Of a DNA stretch of 64,000 nt, positions 10,701 through 21,000 are shown one piece after another (positions within the stretch are counted from its first letter, which is position 1; each line of letters starts with the position of its first letter). The notes beneath the pieces were generated by a model. That model was not told the origin of the DNA. It made no database searches and saw nothing but the letters and a program-made list of their open reading frames with translations. The position numbers were made by a program, and so were the translations under genes. The stretch spans positions 124,001 through 188,000 of the forward strand of contig JAVYIG010000600.1 in assembly GCA_035222895.1 (NCBI GenBank), given 5' to 3'. Source of the DNA: Strongylocentrotus droebachiensis. Lineage: Eukaryota; Echinodermata; Echinoidea; Camarodonta; Strongylocentrotidae.

Positions 10701-13502
10701 TATGTTTTAATATTTTCTCATTGTGTTTTAAAATTATATTGTATTCAATCAATGCAGGAGTACAAGACATACAAGGAATCATTCGTCAAGCGTTATCAGC
10801 TCACCCAGCTCCCACCATACCTCATCCTCTGCATGAAACGCTTTACTAAGAATACCTTCTTTGTAGAGAAGAATCCAACCATCGTCAACTTTCCTGTCAA
10901 GTGAGTGCAACATTTTTTGTGAACTAGGGCAGAATGAAATATGCCCCAAATCAGTAAGAGGGTGTCAGATAATCATTTCATTTCAGAGTCATTCAGAAAA
11001 GCCTACCGGTAATTCAAACAATTTAAATGTAGATAATACTCTCTGTGCATGTCAAATTTTGAAATAGGTTTCATTCGACTGTGATATATATGCACATATA
11101 ATAAGGGACAATTATATTAGGGCTATACTCATGATATATTATGGACTGGTTTTTGTTTCATGTGCATTCCATCTTTTAAAAAATCCAATGCAGCAATCAA
11201 ATTTAGATTTTCTTTTGTAATTTTGCAATATTTAGAAATTCACAAATTGTCTCATTTTATAAATCAAGTTTGTTCCCACATTTACTCAATCTTGTAAGGC
11301 TTTTTCAGATATGCCACAGCAACACCTCAACATTTTTATTATGATGAAATAAAGTATGCCCGACATTTATGTATACAGGTATTAAAGCGGGACTGCACTA
11401 CTTGTAGCTACTTGCGCCCTTTATACAGCCAACAATGCCTAAGCGGTACCCGTTGATCCTCCATGATGACCTTATTCTTATGTTAATTGAGAGCTGATTT
11501 GATGAGATAACCACCTGCCAGTGATCACGTAGGGAGTTCTAATCCCTCCTGGCCAAATTAGTGCAGATAGGCTTTAAAACGTTAATGTTTACAAAATTTG
11601 GTGGCTTTTTTGTGGCGGTTTACTACATCATTTCTGAACATGCCTTTAGAGAATACTAACCTGTAGATCAAAAGCACAGACCATGTATGTAGTGGAATTC
11701 AAATTCTCACTTTATATTGCTGCATTCCTATATCCCTACAGGAATATTGACCTGGCAGAAATGCTATCAGATGACCCGGAAGTTGTTGCAGCCCACAAGT
11801 ACACAACCTATGACCTGGTAGCCAATATCGTCCATCAGGGTCAACCGGGCAGAGGCAAGGGGGCATTCAAAGCCCATGTACTACATAGGGTAAGTGATTT
11901 CAAGATCAACAGATAAGTGAACTGAAGGCAGGTACATTTATGTGTATAGCCAATTGATTGGACACAGTATAATGTAACAACATAGATGAATGACTTACAT
12001 TGAATGGCTTTCTAGCACCTGCTCGGAGTCAGGAGGGTGTTAACCCTTTAGCAACTAAACCGCTCAAAACCGCCTCTCCTGTAACTCACTGAACGGCCGT
12101 TTTCAATGCGCTGTAGTATCCTTCTCTGGGGTCTATCGTGATAATCTTATACATGTGTAATCCTTACAATGTCTACAGTAGGAGTCCGCATAGAAAAATA
12201 GCGCATGTTGCAACATTTTCCAGTGAATAGGACAATTTTTACAAAATCTCTAGTTGCTGATGGGTTAACTCTTTGTGAAATGATGCAAGGTAATGCCCTT
12301 CTACATGTACCTCCAAACTGAAAGTATCTCAAGATTGTTCCAGTCAAGTCATGTCAGTTTAACTGAATTTATTTGTAGATCATGTAGTATTTATTTTGGT
12401 AAATAATTTGAATAATATTCTTGAATGACATACCGGTATTAAGTTTCTGCATACAGACCCTAGAAATTGCAATAAAACCCACGTTTTCTGCAGGAAATTT
12501 TAATTTTCCCTTTGAAATTTCCTTTTAAAGAAAAAAAAATGTGTGATATAGTCTACAAAAATGAACACCAAATGCCTTTGTTCAACCTATCATTTTAGTT
12601 GAATCGAAATACAATGTATGTATGTAGAAGTGAAAAGTTCTCTATATCTATTTTCTTTATCCTTTCATTACAAAGAACAAATTTTATTTCTACTCTGTCA
12701 ACAAATACTAAGCATTCTATGGCTATCACTTCATTGTCACAATTTTGTAACTCTCTTTGTTGTTCTTGTTGTAGCCAACAGGAAAGTGGTTTGAGATTCA
12801 AGACTTGCATGTGGCAGACATTCTCCCGCAGTTGATCACCCTATCCGAGGCATACATTCAAGTGAGTACCTACTACATGTACCTATTGATTTTTCATGTA
12901 ACTCTATATGTTACCCCAAAATTCGATAACCACCACTACGTCACAATCCCGCAACAAAGCAAAGAGGATGAACTATATTGAAATAATCAATATCTGTTTT
13001 TAGTATAAATGGAGATTACTTTTCTATCATTTCCAAATTGTTGTTGTGTTTCTGAGGGAAATATGCATGTTTTATTATGTAAAACGACAAGAAAGAAAAG
13101 TCAGAAAATCAGGTTACTGCATATTATTGTCCAGTATCTCACTAATTCATTGATCTATTGCATTTTGTCCAATTATCATTTTTATTTATATATTCACAAA
13201 TAGGTTGCTACTAATAACTAAATCATTTGTTTTGCTATTTGTTCCAAGGTGAGATTAGCCTGTGCACACAATTATTCTGAGGTTTAAAGCACTTGTTTAA
13301 AGTGGGCTTTTGTGTGCTTCATTGGAATATTCGTCATTATCACCTTCCTTTTGTGAAGTTACTTTATAGTTCTAGATTTGTTTATGATTATTCTATTTAT
13401 CTTTTTTTCCCTCTCTACTTGCAATTACAGATATGGGAACTAAGGAAAGACAAACCGAGAGCGGACATCGTCAAAGCAACGCCGACAGTCACAAAGTCAT
13501 GA
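293..13502 (+). CDS. USP39: USP39 / SAD1, tri-snRNP-associated inactive ubiquitin hydrolase (5'-partial, 12 exons)
   Basis: Join 293-365, 2121-2215, 2688-2824, 4021-4173, 5206-5309, 6257-6378, 7198-7389, 9465-9607, 10758-10900, 11742-11889, 12775-12861, 13431-13502. All junctions are GT-AG and phases agree, giving 488 residues to a TGA; the family is about 565 long, so the Arg/Ser-rich N-terminus lies upstream of the window. An N-terminal UBP-type zinc finger (exons 2-3, CLVCGKYF then His-rich) precedes a USP fold. The catalytic box reads GLNNIKENDYCN: the position of the USP catalytic Cys is Asp, the hallmark of USP39, so it should be inactive as a protease. The C-terminus keeps the LITLSEAYIQIWELRK end typical of the family. 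Known role: nuclear pre-mRNA splicing, tri-snRNP recruitment. Identification rests on recognised conserved segments; no search was run. Confidence 0.97.
493..640 (+). repeat. Dispersed repeat, copy 1 (other copy 6796-6942)
   Basis: Shares GTATTGGTGTG.ACTGCAAGG and AAGCACTGTACACAG with 6796-6942, about 80 percent by eye. Type unknown; both in USP39 introns. Confidence 0.7.
1155..2000. mobile_element. Foldback element with about 320-bp inverted arms, GTGCGTCCCAG ends
   Basis: 1155-1475 and 1680-2000 are inverted copies (GTGCGTCCCAG... / ...CTGGGACGCAC). The centre holds a second inverted repeat, GTTTTCACTGGCTGCCTGCC at 1494-1513 against 1625-1645, and a third, TTTCGTTGACAATCAGCC, inside it. 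It is non-coding and lies in a USP39 intron. Confidence 0.88.
2121..2215 (+). CDS. USP39: USP39 exon b, start of UBP zinc finger
   Basis: Acceptor TTAAAACAG, donor GTAAAT. It encodes RGLLDFDFEKLCS... and the CLVCGKYFQ zinc knuckle; 95 bp, phase 2 in and phase 1 out. Confidence 0.93.
2688..2824 (+). CDS. USP39: USP39 exon c, UBP zinc finger second half
   Basis: Acceptor ACCAACAG, donor GTAAGT. It encodes GRGQKSHAYTHSVYIN with the zinc-binding His residues and the FYCLPDNYEI strand; ends in phase 0. Confidence 0.95.
2862..3357 (+). mobile_element. RTE-like 3' fragment split by a TTAA-flanked MITE
   Basis: 2862-2953 matches the RTE tail at 32752-32850 (GAGGATGCT..AGACA..AAG); 3338-3357 supplies the missing GATGATGATG end. 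Between them is a MITE from TTAAAGTGACTCAG to GCCTTTAA, also present at 8999-9381. Confidence 0.6.
3630..3712 (-). mobile_element. 3' fragment of a tRNA-type SINE, reverse orientation
   Basis: Reverse complement reads GCTTTCTTAGCAGTCAGGTAAAA, matching the tail of the SINE at 36793 (GCTTTCTTAGCGGTCAGGTA). The head is absent. Confidence 0.6.
4021..4173 (+). CDS. USP39: USP39 exon d, pseudo-catalytic Cys box
   Basis: Acceptor TTTTTGCAG, donor GTAAGT; 51 codons. It contains GIVGLNNIKENDYCNVLLH, where active USPs have a Cys in the NTCYMN box. The Asp here matches catalytically dead USP39. Confidence 0.96.
4622..4755. repeat. (ATT)n microsatellite
   Basis: Long imperfect run of ATT/TAT units in a USP39 intron. 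Confidence 0.95.
5206..5309 (+). CDS. USP39: USP39 exon e
   Basis: Acceptor CTTCTCCCAG after a CT-rich tract, donor GTTGGT (a weak consensus). It encodes ALSGVVPMRNYFLREENY and neighbours; ends in phase 2. Confidence 0.93.
5939..6150 (+). mobile_element. MITE, TAAATTATTCATACCC family, copy 1
   Basis: Left end TATTATTCATGCCCCTTGTA and right end AGGGAATAAATAATTTAG are inverted; the family consensus is clearer at 37352-37545. Confidence 0.6.
6257..6378 (+). CDS. USP39: USP39 exon f
   Basis: Acceptor GCCTGTAG, donor GTCAGA. It encodes FGELMRKMWNQRNFKAHVSP and continues to ITEQ; phase 2 in, phase 1 out. Confidence 0.94.
6796..6942 (+). repeat. Dispersed repeat, copy 2 of the 493 family
   Basis: Same orientation as 493-640. 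Confidence 0.7.
7198..7389 (+). CDS. USP39: USP39 exon g
   Basis: Acceptor TGTATCAG, donor GTAAAG. It encodes GDPVEVLSWFINALHSSLAG and KKHNSSIVYKTFQGRMKIFT. The open frame continues into the intron but loses family similarity at the donor, which fixes the end. Confidence 0.95.
7530..7852. mobile_element. MITE with 60-bp inverted ends, GTGTTTCACAAAGATCCTAA
   Basis: Left end GTGTTTCACAAAGATCCTAA onward and right end ...TTAGGATCTCTGTGAAACAC are inverted for about 60 bases (through GTTGGACTTAAAAATTATGG). The left flank is a poly-G run. Confidence 0.88.
8221..9003. mobile_element. 783-bp TIR element with TTAACCCTAT ends and internal poly-G palindromes
   Basis: Ends TTAACCCTATGTCAACTGGG and CCCAGTTAAGATAGGGTTA. 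Near each end is a G-run/GTCAATTTGAC/C-run palindrome. No coding frame. It directly adjoins the MITE at 8999, sharing TTAA bases. Confidence 0.8.
8999..9381 (+). mobile_element. TTAA-flanked MITE, second copy of the 2953 family
   Basis: Begins TTAAAGTGACTCAGTAATAT and ends GATGCCTTTAA; closely similar along its length to 2953-3337. A short end-only relative lies at 6010-6067. Confidence 0.75.
9465..9607 (+). CDS. USP39: USP39 exon h
   Basis: Acceptor TCCCTTGCAG, donor GTATGT. It encodes QPFLFLSLDIPPAPLFKDEL, a conserved USP39 beta segment; phase 1 in, phase 0 out. Confidence 0.95.
9915..10111. mobile_element. Foldback repeat, GTGTTTCTATCTA arms
   Basis: GTGTGTTTCTATCTACATTA and ATTATCCGG at the left recur inverted at 10065-10111; the GCATTATCC/GGATAATGC core also folds. 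Confidence 0.7.
10261..10408. mobile_element. 148-bp near-palindromic MITE
   Basis: Left GCCCTGTTGCATAAAACTTA... and right ...TAAGTTTTATGCAACGGGC pair over about 60 bases, including ACCATTGATGGTAACTTTGC. Confidence 0.9.
10758..10900 (+). CDS. USP39: USP39 exon i
   Basis: Acceptor CAATGCAG, donor GTGAGT. It encodes QLPPYLILCMKRFTKNTFFV, the LP.LI.. KRF strand typical of USP domains; ends in phase 2. Confidence 0.96.
11382..11579 (-). mobile_element. TTAA-flanked MITE, GGCAGGCTTTACTACTTCAG family, inverted copy
   Basis: Shares CTACTTGTAGCTACTTGC and GAGAGCTGATT.GATGAGATA with the copies at 15014 and 19241, in the opposite orientation. Confidence 0.8.
11742..11889 (+). CDS. USP39: USP39 exon j
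   Basis: Acceptor ATCCCTACAG, donor GTAAGT. It encodes NIDLAEMLSDDPE..., YDLVANIVHQG and KAHVLHR, the region that carries the USP histidine box in active relatives. Confidence 0.95.
12039..12269. mobile_element. MITE with GTTAACCC ends
   Basis: GTTAACCCTTTAGCAACT at left and AGTTGCTGATGGGTTAAC at right are inverted; 231 bases, non-coding. Confidence 0.75.
12775..12861 (+). CDS. USP39: USP39 exon k
   Basis: Acceptor CTTGTTGTAG, donor GTGAGT; 29 codons, PTGKWFEIQDLHVADILPQL then LSEAYIQ. Confidence 0.95.
13431..13502 (+). CDS. USP39: USP39 last coding exon
   Basis: Acceptor GCAATTACAG. It encodes IWELRKDKPRADIVKATPTV and a short tail, then TGA at 13500-13502. The tail after IWELRK is a few residues longer than I would expect in vertebrates. 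Confidence 0.95.
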   Translation: MWELRKDKPRADIVKATPTVTKS

Positions 13503-13636
13503 CACTAGTTAGGTCCTGGTCCTCTTTGTTTTTCATATTCTTTTAGATATGTTAAGTTGTAAATTGTGTAAATATTCACCTACTGTCTACACATCCTAGA
13601 TGGCCATTCATGTGCCTTTGAGTAGCCATTTCATTA

Positions 13637-13895
13637 CAGGGTTTCCATGGTCATGGAAAAACCTGGAAAGTCATGGAAAATGAGGGCAAAAAATCTCCAA
13701 AAGTCATGGAAATTGATCATGGGTGTAGGCTGTGTATGGCTATGGCTGCCTTCCAGTTTGAACCGAAAATGGGCATGGTATTTGTATACTGCTCGGTGCC
13801 TCAACCCATACCAAAATGGTACTTATCTGGTCGTGGAAAAAGAAGAAAAAAAATGGGTCATGGGATGTGGTTTTCATATTTCTGTGGGAACCCTA
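13637..13895. mobile_element. hAT-like MITE, CAGGGTTTCC ends
   Basis: CAGGGTTTCCATGGTCATGG at left and GGGAACCCTA at right; internal TGGAAAGTCATGGAAAAT is the style of widespread animal hAT-derived repeats. Confidence 0.6.
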
Positions 13896-15013
13896 TTTCA
13901 AGCTTTAATAACATGAAAATAGTCCAGTAGTAGTGATACATGTAGTCAACGGGCTTCTTTGTTAACAGGAGAATTAATTTCACTCTCAATCCAACTTTAC
14001 TTGCTCAGCTTTCCAGTAATTCCACTAGGAATAATTTGAGAGGATCAAAGCATTTTTGCAGCTTAGAAGTAGTGTATGCATTAACTTTGCTCATCACTAA
14101 ACATTTACCCTGAGTATCTCTTTTGTTTAAATCCGAGAGTGTAATGTTCAGCAGGAACAACCAGCTTGTGTGTACGTCAATAGTAACTTTCCCAATTGTG
14201 ACTGTAAGAATGAACAATTTGGATAACACAAGTCCACGTCAATAAATAGGATAGGTTCTCTTGCAAATTGTCATTTCCAGTCTTGTCAATTTTACGTAGA
14301 TGTATTTTGTCAAAATCAAGTTGTCAGAAGCTAATTTCAAACCACATGCATTTTCTGCAACCCCTACTTTCTTAGTTAACTTCCCAGAATTCACATAAAC
14401 CATTATAAATTAATCATTGCATTTTTTTGCAATTAAACCTATGTTTAATATACATTCCTGCCAACTAGGCATACATGTTCACCAAAGAATTGCATTTTTC
14501 AAGCTGTACCACCTCACAATCTTTCAAAATACCTCTTCATAGCAGCCTTTTTTTTTACACAATGCTTGGTATTGCCTGAAAATAGCAACAACAGATGTTA
14601 TTTTTTAACAGTTTTGAGGTGATTGGAATACACGATTTTGTAGTTAGCACATGGGTCAAATGACCCCAAATATCCACAGATCTTTTACTCATGGAGAAGT
14701 CCCACTTTGTGTATTCTAGAATAATCAATGCCAAAGTCATGTACATGTATGTGCTTCATGAAAAGCTTCTGTTTGCCCTCTTGTATCATAGAATGTACTG
14801 TAGGTGCACACATGAATAATGATTACATAACATGAGCACGTATTCATCTCGGTGGGTTTTACAATTTTATCAGAAATGACCTTTTTCTGACCATGCGCAG
14901 ATAGTATTTACGAAATGGCTTATTGTTTTAAAACCAGTGATGCTATTGGTACCATGGCCACATTATTATTGGATAGTCTCCCACCCCCAAAAAACGAACA
15001 TAATTGCACTACC
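13896..15013. other. Intergenic, no gene seen
   Basis: AT-rich sequence past the USP39 3' UTR with no exon-like segment or clear repeat. Confidence 0.6.
14241..14246 (+). terminator. Candidate USP39 poly(A) signal
   Basis: First AATAAA on the + strand after the USP39 stop, giving a 3' UTR near 750 bases. No cDNA evidence is available. Confidence 0.3.
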
Positions 15014-15220
15014 TTAAAGGTAGGCATTACTACTGCAGCTAGAAGGGATTAGACCACACAGCGAGCCATCGAGGTCACTGTGACAGGTGGCTATCTCATT
15101 AACTCAGCTCTCATTTAACATAAGAAAAAGAGGATCATGGGGGACCAACAGGCACCGATTTGGGAAGTTTTCTATATAGAGGGAGCAAGTAGCTACAAGT
15201 AGGACAGTGTGCCTTTAAAA
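15014..15220 (+). mobile_element. TTAA-flanked MITE, same family as 11382 and 19241
   Basis: TTAAAGGTAGGC ... GTGCCTTTAA; contains CAGCTAGAAGGGATTAGACC and GGAGCAAGTAGCTACAAGTA. Confidence 0.88.
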
Positions 15221-15606
15221 CCCAGAATGTATGCAATTTGCAATCTGATTATTGTATTTGCATCTGGTACACATTAAATTTGATTACATTATGAAAATGC
15301 AATCATTCTTAACATGTGAATGTAGTTTGTAGTGAGGTACTTAATATATGCTTTTAAAGTTTGATTTCATTATGAAATTGGCCTATTCAGAAATTCATGC
15401 AGTATTTCTGTTCTGTGTTAATGCTGTACCATTCGTAAATAAACATTGGAAAGATTCACAAGGTATCAAATGTGTACATGGTGAACATTCTTTTGTCTTG
15501 AAATGTGTATTTCTTGTTTTCCATCGTCTCCCGCCCCCCAAAAGGGAAAAATCGATGCCATATGTTTATAACAAGACCTTTTTCTCTGGGATATACAGGT
15601 ACCCAT

Positions 15607-15675
15607 ATCGTCCCTATTTTCATGAAGTGACGGTAGTGAATGAAAGTGGATTTTCTTCGTGAAAATAGGAACGAT
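15607..15675. mobile_element. Short foldback, TCGTCCCTATTTTCATGAAG
   Basis: Inverted ends ATCGTCC.TATTTTCA / TGAAAATAGGAACGAT; shares GAAGTGACGGTAGTGA with the foldback at 52067-52166. An (AC)n run follows at 15690-15714. Confidence 0.75.
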
Positions 15676-17130
15676 ATTTATTTGAACCCCCCCACACACA
15701 CACACACACACACATGCAAACACCCTCAAGAACAAAAACTAATGTGTATTAACAGACCAACTGCATTTGAGGCAAGGTTTAGTTCATTTTCATGACCTAA
15801 ATAGGCATTTTTTTATTTCAGTTATTCATACATTGATTAAAAACAAATAGTTGGTTAAATACAAATGAAAGGCAAGTAAAAGGCTATTGTTATGGCTCCA
15901 TGTTAAGAATTCAGCAAATTCATACACTTGAGGTCTTTTGGTACATGTACTTTAAAGTTAAAATCTTCAAAAATCGAACTTTTTGATTTCATTGATGTAG
16001 AAGCATACATTTACATGAAGGATACAATGCATCGTGGTGTAATGCATCGTGGTTTAGTACTTCTTTGGTCAATTCCTCATTGCTGTACCTATATTCAGAT
16101 TCCTTTCAGTAACTTTCCAATATGTTTTTTGAGAAAATATTTCAATTGATATGATTTCTTTCCTGTACATTTCAGATTGACCAACATAAAAGCAACTGCA
16201 ATGATATACTACCAACCAAATAAGGCACAGTCAGGCAACATATACCTCTCAGAGCACATGCAAACATTAAATAACATAATCAGAATAAAGCATCAATCAA
16301 CATTGCCTTTTGTACATCAATGGGAAAATTGCAAGCCTTGCTATAAACCTAATGGGATTTTATGATTTCACCTGTAGGATTTCTGTGAGATGGTGCACTG
16401 TTTCATTTTGAAGTAAGTCCTCATGGATATGTCTACTTTAACTAATTACAAAAGGTACACGTTTATATTTTCGTAATGCATGTAACATCAAATTCAAACT
16501 ATTTACATACATGTACACATGTATACTTTATCCTTTGTTTATGGCCTCGAGATATTTTGGCTCAACTAACCGACTATGCCAATGTTCTCATCTTCCAGTT
16601 CTCGCCAATTGTAATATACGACATTACACACGTATTCTTAGATTGTTTTTAAAAATGGCAATATTTCTTCCTGAAGTACAGCCTTACATATATTTTGCAG
16701 CTCTATGTACAAGAAAATTACAGCACAAATGTGTCATGTAAATACATATAACTCTACACTACAAACAAAAACATTTCAAAATGAGGTCGCTCATAATATG
16801 AAAAGCATATAGCACAGATTTTGTGCCATCCATTAAATATTCCACTGACCAAAAAAAATCCTTTGTACATTGAGTTTAGTCCATTTGAATATCAAAATGC
16901 ATTTCCTCTCTACTTCAGAGCCTAAGGGTGTCTGAATAAAAATAGAAACAAGTGATGTAGGTGTCCCTGTTCAGTCGCCTCACAAGAGAGGTATCATCAA
17001 GTAGATCTTGAGATGGAAGTTTGTTGAGATCTGTTTATATTGAGAAACAAAAGGATCACATGAGGCAGTATTGTCCTGACTCCAATGCCCCCCTCCCCTC
17101 CCTCTCAAGTACATCTATACTGACAGAAAA
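15676..17130. other. Intergenic, (AC)n microsatellite only
   Basis: Convergent intergenic space between USP39 (+) and the Cys-rich gene (-). No convincing exon on either strand. Confidence 0.55.
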
Positions 17131-17301
17131 TACAGTCAAACCTGCTTTTATAGTGGCCACCTGTATAGAAAGACCACATACCGGTATTTGTTTCCCTTGA
17201 AATTGGTTTCTCATTGAAATATGTACTAAAGGAACCTGAACATGAAGACCATTTTTCTTATCTCCCTTGAGTGGTCTTTATAGACAGGTTTCACTGTTTT
17301 A
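17131..17301. mobile_element. MITE, TACAGTCAAACCTG ends, copy 1
   Basis: TACAGTCAAACCTGC left, GACAGGTTTCACTGTTTTAG right; interior GGTTTCTCATTGAAAT shared with 49001-49194. Confidence 0.75.
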
Positions 17302-17368
17302 GAAAGAGAATTCTACTATGTTTAAGCTCACAAAAATTAATTATCAGCAAATTCCATTGTTTTCATTC

Positions 17369-17374
17369 TTTATT
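17369..17374 (-). terminator. Candidate poly(A) signal of the Cys-rich gene
   Basis: AATAAA on the - strand, about 570 bases past the stop codon. No transcript evidence. Confidence 0.3.
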
Positions 17375-17539
17375 TATACACATATGTAAATGTAAACTAT
17401 ATAGATAGTAATGCATTTATCTCTCTACAGTGCTTCGTTGTAGTTGAAAGTTTGAAGAAAATCTAATACTTCATAAACCATAGGTCAGGATTTATATAAT
17501 GGCAGCACAGCTAAAGCCAGAGTAATAGTCCCCAAGTTT

Positions 17540-17620
17540 GGAAGTGCTTTAGAGACTTAAATTTAATTTGAGCTGTATAAAAACTGAGTATTATTATTAT
17601 TATTATCATTATTATTATAA
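17540..17620 (+). mobile_element. L2/CR1-type LINE tail remnant
   Basis: GTGCTTTAGAGACTTAAA, then GAGCTGTATAAA and (TATTAT)n. A similar tail (AAAGCGCTT..GCGCTATATAAATC) occurs at 24690-24745. Confidence 0.5.
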
Positions 17621-17938
17621 AAATGGTCCTGCTGATGTCCATATTATATCTTCCACTGGTTAAGCCTGATGATTTTAAATCATGTTTAAATTGGACGTCA
17701 CTATACTTAGGATGGTTTCACAAAACATGCCCCTGTCCTTTCCCATGTTTACCTTTACTGTAAACCAATGGAAGAAAAATTAGCAAAACAATATTTATGT
17801 AAATCTAGACCTGGAGTTAATGCAGTATTAGATGTACTTCAAACTTTAAATCTTAATAAAGCACTGTCAAGATACTAATGCATTACTAATGATAATAAAA
17901 GAAGAAGACAATCGAAAATAGATTTAAAGATAGGTACC

Positions 17939-18066
17939 TTATGACTGAAGACAACAGATGCCATGATTTGAAGGTGTCATGAAGTTGCAGTAGTAGTTGA
18001 GAGGGCATGGAATGACCGAGTTACACGACCTGGTGGTAAGAGCTCGTCTCCCTCCACAAACTTCCA
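17939..18066 (-). CDS. Cys-rich protein exon 20: lustrin-like C-terminus and stop
   Basis: 42 residues then TAA: VCGGRRALTTRSCNS, CPLNYYC, and GICCLQS. The CP..YYC...GICC ending resembles lustrin-type cysteine repeats. Acceptor CCTCACAG; its phase exactly closes the frame. Confidence 0.88.
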
Positions 18067-21000
18067 CTGTGAGGGTAAGGTAACAAAGAAATGGAGAAAG
18101 TTTAGCATTTTTGATTCAAGAATGATGAATGATTCTCACATCATGGCGCTGTTTTTGCTCCTCGCAGTGCCACAGATGGCTAGAGCCACCCAAATCCCTT
18201 ACTTAATCTGACATTATTTGTTACCAATAAATAAACAAAACCCTCCCCCATGTATGAATGTTATCGTTGGTGCTGGAATATGAAAGATAAAATTACACTC
18301 TGTTGTGGCAAACGGCTAGATCATGTTACATCCAAGTTATAGGGGGGGGGGGGGAGGGTATTAAAATACTTTCATTAAAGGTAATTACAAGTTTTGGTAT
18401 AGGGTCATGAATTTGGTTCAGATGAACATATTGGAAGCATATGCGATCCTACAATATTGAGTGATAGTTGTCGCGGTTGAAATACATGTAGAGTCTAAAG
18501 TTATGAAATTGTAAATAATACACTCTTTATGATGTCAAGTCACAACTACATATTCTGAGATTTTCATGGTCGCAGCTACCATTGTAAGGCCATAGGCGCT
18601 ATTCAAAATTTATCAAAATTTACTGGGAGCACCGGCAAATTTTTATATTCAAGTTTTCTCAAAAAGTGTTTTAGGTGCTAAATTTTCTAGTGCTTATAAT
18701 ACATCCACAGGGGCATCCAAATATATAAAAATTCTAAAGAATCACTATACACCCAATTTTCAAAATTTCCCAAAACTTTGTATTACCTTTAATACAGGGA
18801 ATGTGTTTTTTTTTACACAAAACATAGAATGACTGAATGAAATGAATGATATCTAATGAACTGAACCATGTAAAAGCTAGCACTCACAGCAGGTGACCGA
18901 TTCTCCACTTGCTCTCTTGGTATTAGGTATCATGGTACCGTCTGGTTCACTGCACCAACACTGGGTACCATCAGCGGTGCACTGTTGAGGTATATACATG
19001 CCCTGGGGGTCACATACAGAGTTAGAGGTCACAGTCTGACCCAGATTGACCTTATCTTGGTTCGATTCAAGCTCCTGCCTACAAGGGGCTGTATGCAATC
19101 AAAGGAGATTAAAAGGAAAATGGACTTACAGTACAAATCAACAACAAAAAATTGAAGTCTTGTAATAAATTTAAAATTTCCAGTTGAAAATTGAAAATTT
19201 ATGAGCTGTACAAATCTTTCTTCATCAATCTTAAAATGCATTTAAAGGCAGGCTTTACTACTTCAGCTAGAAGGGATTAGACCACCCAGCGAGGTCACTG
19301 TGACAGGTGGCTATCTCATTAAATCAGCTCTCATTTAACATAAGAAAAAGAGGATCATGGGAGACCAACAGGCAACGATTGGGGAAGTTTTCTATATAGA
19401 GGGAGCAAGTAGCTACAAGTAGGACAGTGTGCCTTTAAAATATATATTGAAAGGTTTGAAATAAAATCATTATCATTATCATTAAAGGTCCATTCAACCT
19501 AATATGCTTTGGTGAGACTATTTCCTCTTGGGTAAATTTCTTTCACTAGGAGGTCTGGGAAACTGGAAAAGAGCTCTGGTACAAACAATAAAATGCTTAA
19601 ATGCTACTGTGAGAAAGTCACACGTATACAACACCAAATCCTAAAAGAGCTACCGCAAGCAGAAAAGTGTATTTGACACTGTTTGGTATCCAACCTACCT
19701 TCGACACATAACTCGGTCCTATCTGCTTCCATCTCGCTGGCTGCTCCATGCACTCCATCTGGCCCGACACACCAGCATGACCCTGATGAATCACATTGCT
19801 TTGCGGAGTATGTGTTGTATCCTGTGCATCGTGGGAAATATGCTGAATCGTTGGCAGTTGTCTGCTCTAGCAGTGCATCGCAGCTTATGTTGTGGGTCCC
19901 ATATTGCCGTACTGTGTTCAGAAAAAGAGATTAAATATTACATCACGAATAACACAAACATTTCATCACAATGAATCGTACAAATTTAGAAGACAACTAA
20001 AATCTCGGCGACAGGTAAGTGTATTTACCAAATTTGAAGAAAAACCAAGCTGATGCACTAGTGCCCTTTATGCTGGCAATAATTTGTATTCATGATGTGT
20101 TCCAAGTTCAAAAGAGATGAATGGTACAACAAAAAATTGAAGAATAGCAGTGAATAGAGACAAACTGCCTTTTTGTTTTCCACGCATCAAATTTAACCAG
20201 AACAATTATGAACAGATAGGTCCTTCAGATAGAACTTGAAGCTGTAAATCACCCCTGGGTGCTTGTGCTACCCAAACACTAGCATTCTTTAATAATATTC
20301 AATTGAAATGCATCATATGAATGACATTAAAGCTATGGTCACAAAGGTTTGTACGAATCTCCGTTTTCCCATTGTCTTTCCGAATTTCCATTGTCTGAAA
20401 ATCGTTTGTACAGCGTTCGTAGCAGTTCGTAATGGCATTTTTGACCAAGGCTTTACCTTTCAAGTGAAAATGCATCATATGAATTACATTTACCTGTCTG
20501 GGGTGAGTCAGCTGGTCTTGTACAGTCAATAGGATCTGTGTTCTGTTCATCATAGAAGATTGATCTGCATCCACCACAGAAGTTTGAATGACAGATAGCA
20601 TTGGGATGGGTACGGCAGGTAGCATCCAGGCACGGGTCAGTCACACAGATGGCTACATATTGTGTACCAGCAGGGCATTCAGACAAGTCTAGAAAAAACA
20701 AATGATTTTTAAGATAATATTCAAGAGGTAGAAAAAACGGAATTCTATAGAGGTAGACCAGCTACCTTAAAGGGGCACGTTCCCGCCAGTGTAGTTATCG
20801 GAACATGCCATCTGCGTAAGAGCCGTATTCTGTTGGTGTCAATAGGCAGCTATAGCACCGTCCCCAAGCCAGACCTGCCAACCTCTGGAGTTCAAAAACT
20901 GTATTCTTTAGTCCCAAAAGTTGTATTTTACTGACAAAAGTTGTATTCTTGAAAATAAACACGGATTGTTACGCGGATCAATGCCTCTTACAGTTTCTAC